A stretch of 64,000 bases of DNA from Brevifilum sp029548365 (lineage in GTDB: Bacteria > Chloroflexota > Anaerolineae > Anaerolineales > Anaerolineaceae). This document shows positions 62,025-64,000 of this stretch, in pieces (within the stretch, counting starts at the first letter, position 1; every line of letters starts with the position of its first letter). Position numbers and translations under genes: made by a program. The DNA is taken from positions 20,432-84,431 of the forward strand of contig DAOSSA010000008.1 in the NCBI GenBank assembly GCA_035376985.1, written 5' to 3'. A model generated the notes under the pieces. That model did no database searches. It was not told where the DNA came from and worked only from the letters and a program-made list of their open reading frames with translations.

Positions 62025-62081
62025 AGACCCCCGGGGTTTTACAGCTTGCCAGGCGCACGTTCCTCATAACCTCGGGAGTCT
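62025..62081. repeat. Imperfect inverted repeat beside the gap
   Basis: AGACCCCCGGGGTT (62025-62038) faces AACCTCGGGAGTCT (62068-62081), a 14-bp match with two differences, around a 29-bp loop. It looks like a REP-type intergenic hairpin and indicates that this side of the gap is not part of the AcnX small-subunit gene. Confidence 0.55.
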
Positions 62082-62088
62082 TTGCTTG

Positions 62089-62188
62089 NNNNNNNNNNNN
62101 NNNNNNNNNNNNNNNNNNNNNNNNNNNNNNNNNNNNNNNNNNNNNNNNNNNNNNNNNNNNNNNNNNNNNNNNNNNNNNNNNNNNNNNN
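62089..62188. other. Scaffold gap of 100 N
   Basis: Exactly 100 undetermined bases, the usual filler for a join of unknown size. It cuts the AcnX small-subunit gene, so the true missing length is probably more than 100 bp. Confidence 0.97.
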
Positions 62189-62397
62189 TACAGAATATAA
62201 GAGCCCACGGTGGAACCCTTCCCGGTCGGGAACACCAGCACCTTCCCCGCCAGCGACTGTCCCCGCAGATCGTGCCCTTCCTCGGTGATCACGCCCGTGT
62301 CGGGGTCCACCCCGCCATAAAACGAGATGCCCATGCGGCTGACCAGGGCATCCCCTTCAGCCACCCCGGGGTAGATGGTTCGCCCGCCAAGATTCAT
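62189..62397 (-). CDS. Aconitase X small (swivel) subunit, cut by the gap
   Basis: The first 69 residues of a DUF126 protein. GRTIYPGVAEGDALVS is the typical opening, and GKVLVFPTGKGSTVGSYIL carries the GKGST loop of the swivel domain with the catalytic Ser region. The family is about 130-140 residues, so the second half is in or beyond the gap. Its start overlaps the large-subunit stop by 4 nt. With the large subunit it forms either phosphomevalonate dehydratase (archaeal mevalonate pathway) or cis-3-hydroxy-L-proline dehydratase. Confidence 0.85.
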
Positions 62398-63593
62398 CGG
62401 ACAGCCTCCGCCAGCACGTCCTCAAAGCTCAGTAAACGGGTAGCAAAACCATTTTTAGCCGCCGCATAATAACAGGCTTTCGCTGAATCCGTGGCCATGA
62501 CCTTGAAGCGGCCTTTAATCGGCGCCACCACGCAGCAGGTGTCGGTGGCAAATTTGGCGCCCGCCGCCTCGATGATCGCCGTGTAACCCATACGATCAGC
62601 CATGCTCTTCACCGGGCGGGCTGCTGTGATCCAGAATTCCTTGCGCACCTGTTTGCCCTCCAAAACCCGGGCAATATGTTGAATCTCCGCCAGGCTCAGG
62701 TGCGGACAACCCAGGCTGAGAAAGTCGATTTCATCGCTTTGTGCGCTGTTCAGTTCAGCTTTGGCAGCTTCCAGGTGGGATTGAGTGAGTGCAAGCGTCT
62801 CAGCCGGCGGATCGTAGCAGACCGCTTCAGGGGTGATCCCCGGCAGGTGAAACAGCGCCACACCACCAAATGTGGCAATACTGGCACAGAAGGACTTCAA
62901 CTGTTCCAAACTCGCTTCCGCAACCCCGGAGATATAAGAGACCCGGCTGCCAGAGGCTGTTTGTAAACGGTCACCAATGGCTTTGCCCAGCGCGCCAAAA
63001 TCCATCGTCTCTCGTAAATCTGCCCTCACCACCACATGCAGACCCGGACGCCTGTTTTCATCCAGATGGTAGCCGTAGGCAGGGGTGCGCCCGGTCAGAG
63101 CCGCAGCCAGCGCCGATGGACCGCCCTCGCGGTTGGTACGCGCCCCCAGAACCGAGTTAGCATAACATACCGCGCTGCTCTCCGCCCAGGCGATGTGCTG
63201 ACCAAAGCGGGGCAGGTTTCCAAACAGGTAGGGTGTACAGGAACAGGTGGTGACCACGCCCATGGTCTCAAAGGCAACCAGAACCCGCCGTTGTTTTTCA
63301 GCGAAATCCTCCGGGATGCCCAAAGCCTGGTAACTCTCCACATCCATGCCCGCCGGGTTGAGGGTGGTAAAAACCCGAGCCCGCCCGCCCCCCGCTGCCA
63401 TCTCAGCCAGCCAGGTCAGGCCAGCTTCGCCCAGGTTGTCGTAGCTGACCCCGGCGATCTGCACCGAACGCACCGGCAGCATCCGCTCAGCGCCGTAGAT
63501 GCGCCCCAGTGTCGCCAGGATCTGCATTGCCTTTTGAGTTGCAGGGCCGGATTCACCATCCAGGAGGGCTTGTTCTTCAGGTGTCAGGTGCAT
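62394..63593 (-). CDS. Aconitase X large (catalytic) subunit
   Basis: A 399-residue DUF521 protein that carries the iron-sulfur dehydratase site. Candidate cluster cysteines are Cys117/119 in TTCSCTPYL, Cys296 in LGCPHLS and Cys353/354 in DTCCVV. ESSAVCYANSVLGARTNREG (residues 138-157) and the following GGPSALAAAL are family hallmarks. Subunits are encoded separately, as in archaeal phosphomevalonate dehydratase and type II bacterial hydroxyproline dehydratases. Nearby ubiX favours the mevalonate role. TATAAT lies 6 nt before the ATG, with no ribosome site. Confidence 0.9.
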   Translation of the reverse strand: MHLTPEEQALLDGESGPATQKAMQILATLGRIYGAERMLPVRSVQIAGVSYDNLGEAGLTWLAEMAAGGGRARVFTTLNPAGMDVESYQALGIPEDFAEKQRRVLVAFETMGVVTTCSCTPYLFGNLPRFGQHIAWAESSAVCYANSVLGARTNREGGPSALAAALTGRTPAYGYHLDENRRPGLHVVVRADLRETMDFGALGKAIGDRLQTASGSRVSYISGVAEASLEQLKSFCASIATFGGVALFHLPGITPEAVCYDPPAETLALTQSHLEAAKAELNSAQSDEIDFLSLGCPHLSLAEIQHIARVLEGKQVRKEFWITAARPVKSMADRMGYTAIIEAAGAKFATDTCCVVAPIKGRFKVMATDSAKACYYAAAKNGFATRLLSFEDVLAEAVR

Positions 63594-63599
63594 GGGAGT

Positions 63600-63605
63600 A
63601 TTATA
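63600..63605 (-). promoter_or_regulatory. -10 box immediately before AcnX large subunit (leaderless candidate)
   Basis: Minus strand TATAAT followed by ACTCCC and the ATG at 63593. No Shine-Dalgarno sequence. Confidence 0.6.
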
Positions 63606-63609
63606 GTAT

Positions 63610-63802
63610 GAATTAGGGAGTAGGAATTAGGGATTAGGAATTAGGAATCAGGTATCAGGGAGTGAATGGCATAATGACCGGGGACGGAAGACCCGAAATA
63701 GATAATCCCATCGTAGGGGCGGACTTCCATGTCCGCCCAGGGCAGGCACAGCTCGATACCCTTATAGGGCACAGGGAGTGCTACGCGAAGACCTGCCCCT
63801 AC
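63610..63802. repeat. Mosaic intergenic repeat, copy D
   Basis: GGAATTAGGGATTAG-type words lead into GGGAGTGAATGGCATAATG, ACCGGGGACGGAAGAC and AATCCCATCGTAGGGGCGGA. A segment then runs from GTAGGGGC (63713) to GCCCCTAC (63802), containing the reverse of CGCGTAGCACTCCCTGTGCC. It unites pieces of copies A, B and C. The GTAGGGGC ends resemble the foot of the RAYT palindromes. Confidence 0.75.
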
Positions 63803-63924
63803 GGGTGAACGGCAAATCAATACTTCTGTGGATGATGCATCAATCCGGCGGTTAACCCTGTTTTGAACCACAAAGGACGCAAAGAACACGAAGTTTGTCA
63901 CTACGAGCTTACGGCGTGATCTCA

Positions 63925-63990
63925 TGTATCCACCAGAGATTGCTCCTCTCCGCTGCGCTCCGATCGCAATGACAACGTGTTTGTTTGTCC
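63925..63990. repeat. Short palindromic repeat near the window end
   Basis: AGATTGCTCCTCTCCGCTGC and the following CGATCGCAATGACAA match the pattern of dispersed GATTGC...GCAATGACA elements seen in many genomes. A related GTCATTACGAGCCCG piece is at 45573-45587. No gene is seen from 63803 to 64000. Confidence 0.5.
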
Positions 63991-64000
63991 TCGCGAGCAT

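Noticed and set aside
62023..62397. One continuous 124-residue frame across the N gap
   Set aside because: It treats the 100 N as real sequence. The part beyond the gap is a REP-like inverted repeat and does not resemble the C-terminal half of the AcnX small subunit.
63641..64000. 119-residue minus-strand frame at the window end
   Set aside because: It runs through the mosaic repeats at 63.65-63.8 kb and has no ribosome site or recognisable domain.

Overview
The window is a ~52% GC bacterial scaffold, most likely from a fermentative member of Chloroflexota, class Anaerolineae. This is inferred from the gene content and style: many lipobox lipoproteins with acidic Pro/Val/Glu linkers, three separate ABC uptake systems, a fused GlyQS, an exonuclease-DinG fusion, and a long family-5 binding protein with unusual domain order. 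No rRNA or marker phylogeny is available here to confirm it. A run of exactly 100 N (62089-62188) marks a scaffold join, so this is probably a draft or metagenome assembly.

Layout. 1-2 kb: the end of a radical SAM activase-like gene and an amidohydrolase, both on the minus strand. 2.5-10.3 kb: a complete Opp/Dpp-type transporter (binding lipoprotein, two permeases, two ATPases, a small membrane protein), with a clear sigma70 promoter at the front and a terminator at the end. 10.5-20.7 kb: housekeeping genes on the plus strand: tRNA-Gln, glmU, a CBS/CorC membrane protein, cdd, recO, fused glyQS, a degenerate metallo-beta-lactamase-fold protein, a 100-residue protein, mutY and pcm. 20.7-25.9 kb: a CPBP protease, a lipoprotein, a MazG-like NTP pyrophosphohydrolase, a YihY/BrkB membrane protein and a YqhD-like alcohol dehydrogenase. 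26-30.3 kb: a sugar ABC importer (MalF/MalG-like permeases and binding protein) without its own ATPase. 30.7-33 kb: a secreted C39-like peptidase with two near-identical Fn3-like repeats.

33-49 kb is the accessory part. It holds a single-chain type IIG restriction-modification enzyme whose specificity segment is strikingly AT-rich, then DinB-like, PHP-domain, GPH-type symporter and tryptophanase-like genes, a truncated GNAT gene, and a lactate-permease operon with two small membrane proteins. It also holds tRNA-Leu(TAA) with a decayed copy 150 bp downstream, a four-repeat lipoprotein, and a REP-associated tyrosine transposase (RAYT) bracketed by 20-bp palindromes with a third palindrome inside its own reading frame. 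Short mosaic intergenic repeats recur at about 36.4, 41.5, 45.2, 62.0 and 63.7 kb.

49-64 kb: DUF1622 protein, exonuclease-DinG helicase, adenine deaminase followed by a BMP-type nucleoside transporter (a plausible purine salvage unit), a Ste24/M48 protease, and finally UbiX next to both subunits of aconitase X. AcnX plus UbiX is the combination used by the archaeal anhydromevalonate-phosphate branch of the mevalonate pathway, where UbiX makes the prenyl-FMN needed by a UbiD-type decarboxylase. No UbiD gene is visible, but the scaffold gap falls exactly inside this cluster, in the AcnX small subunit. Three minus-strand genes (ubiX, AcnX large subunit, dinG) have a perfect TATAAT 6-7 nt before the start codon, which suggests leaderless transcripts.
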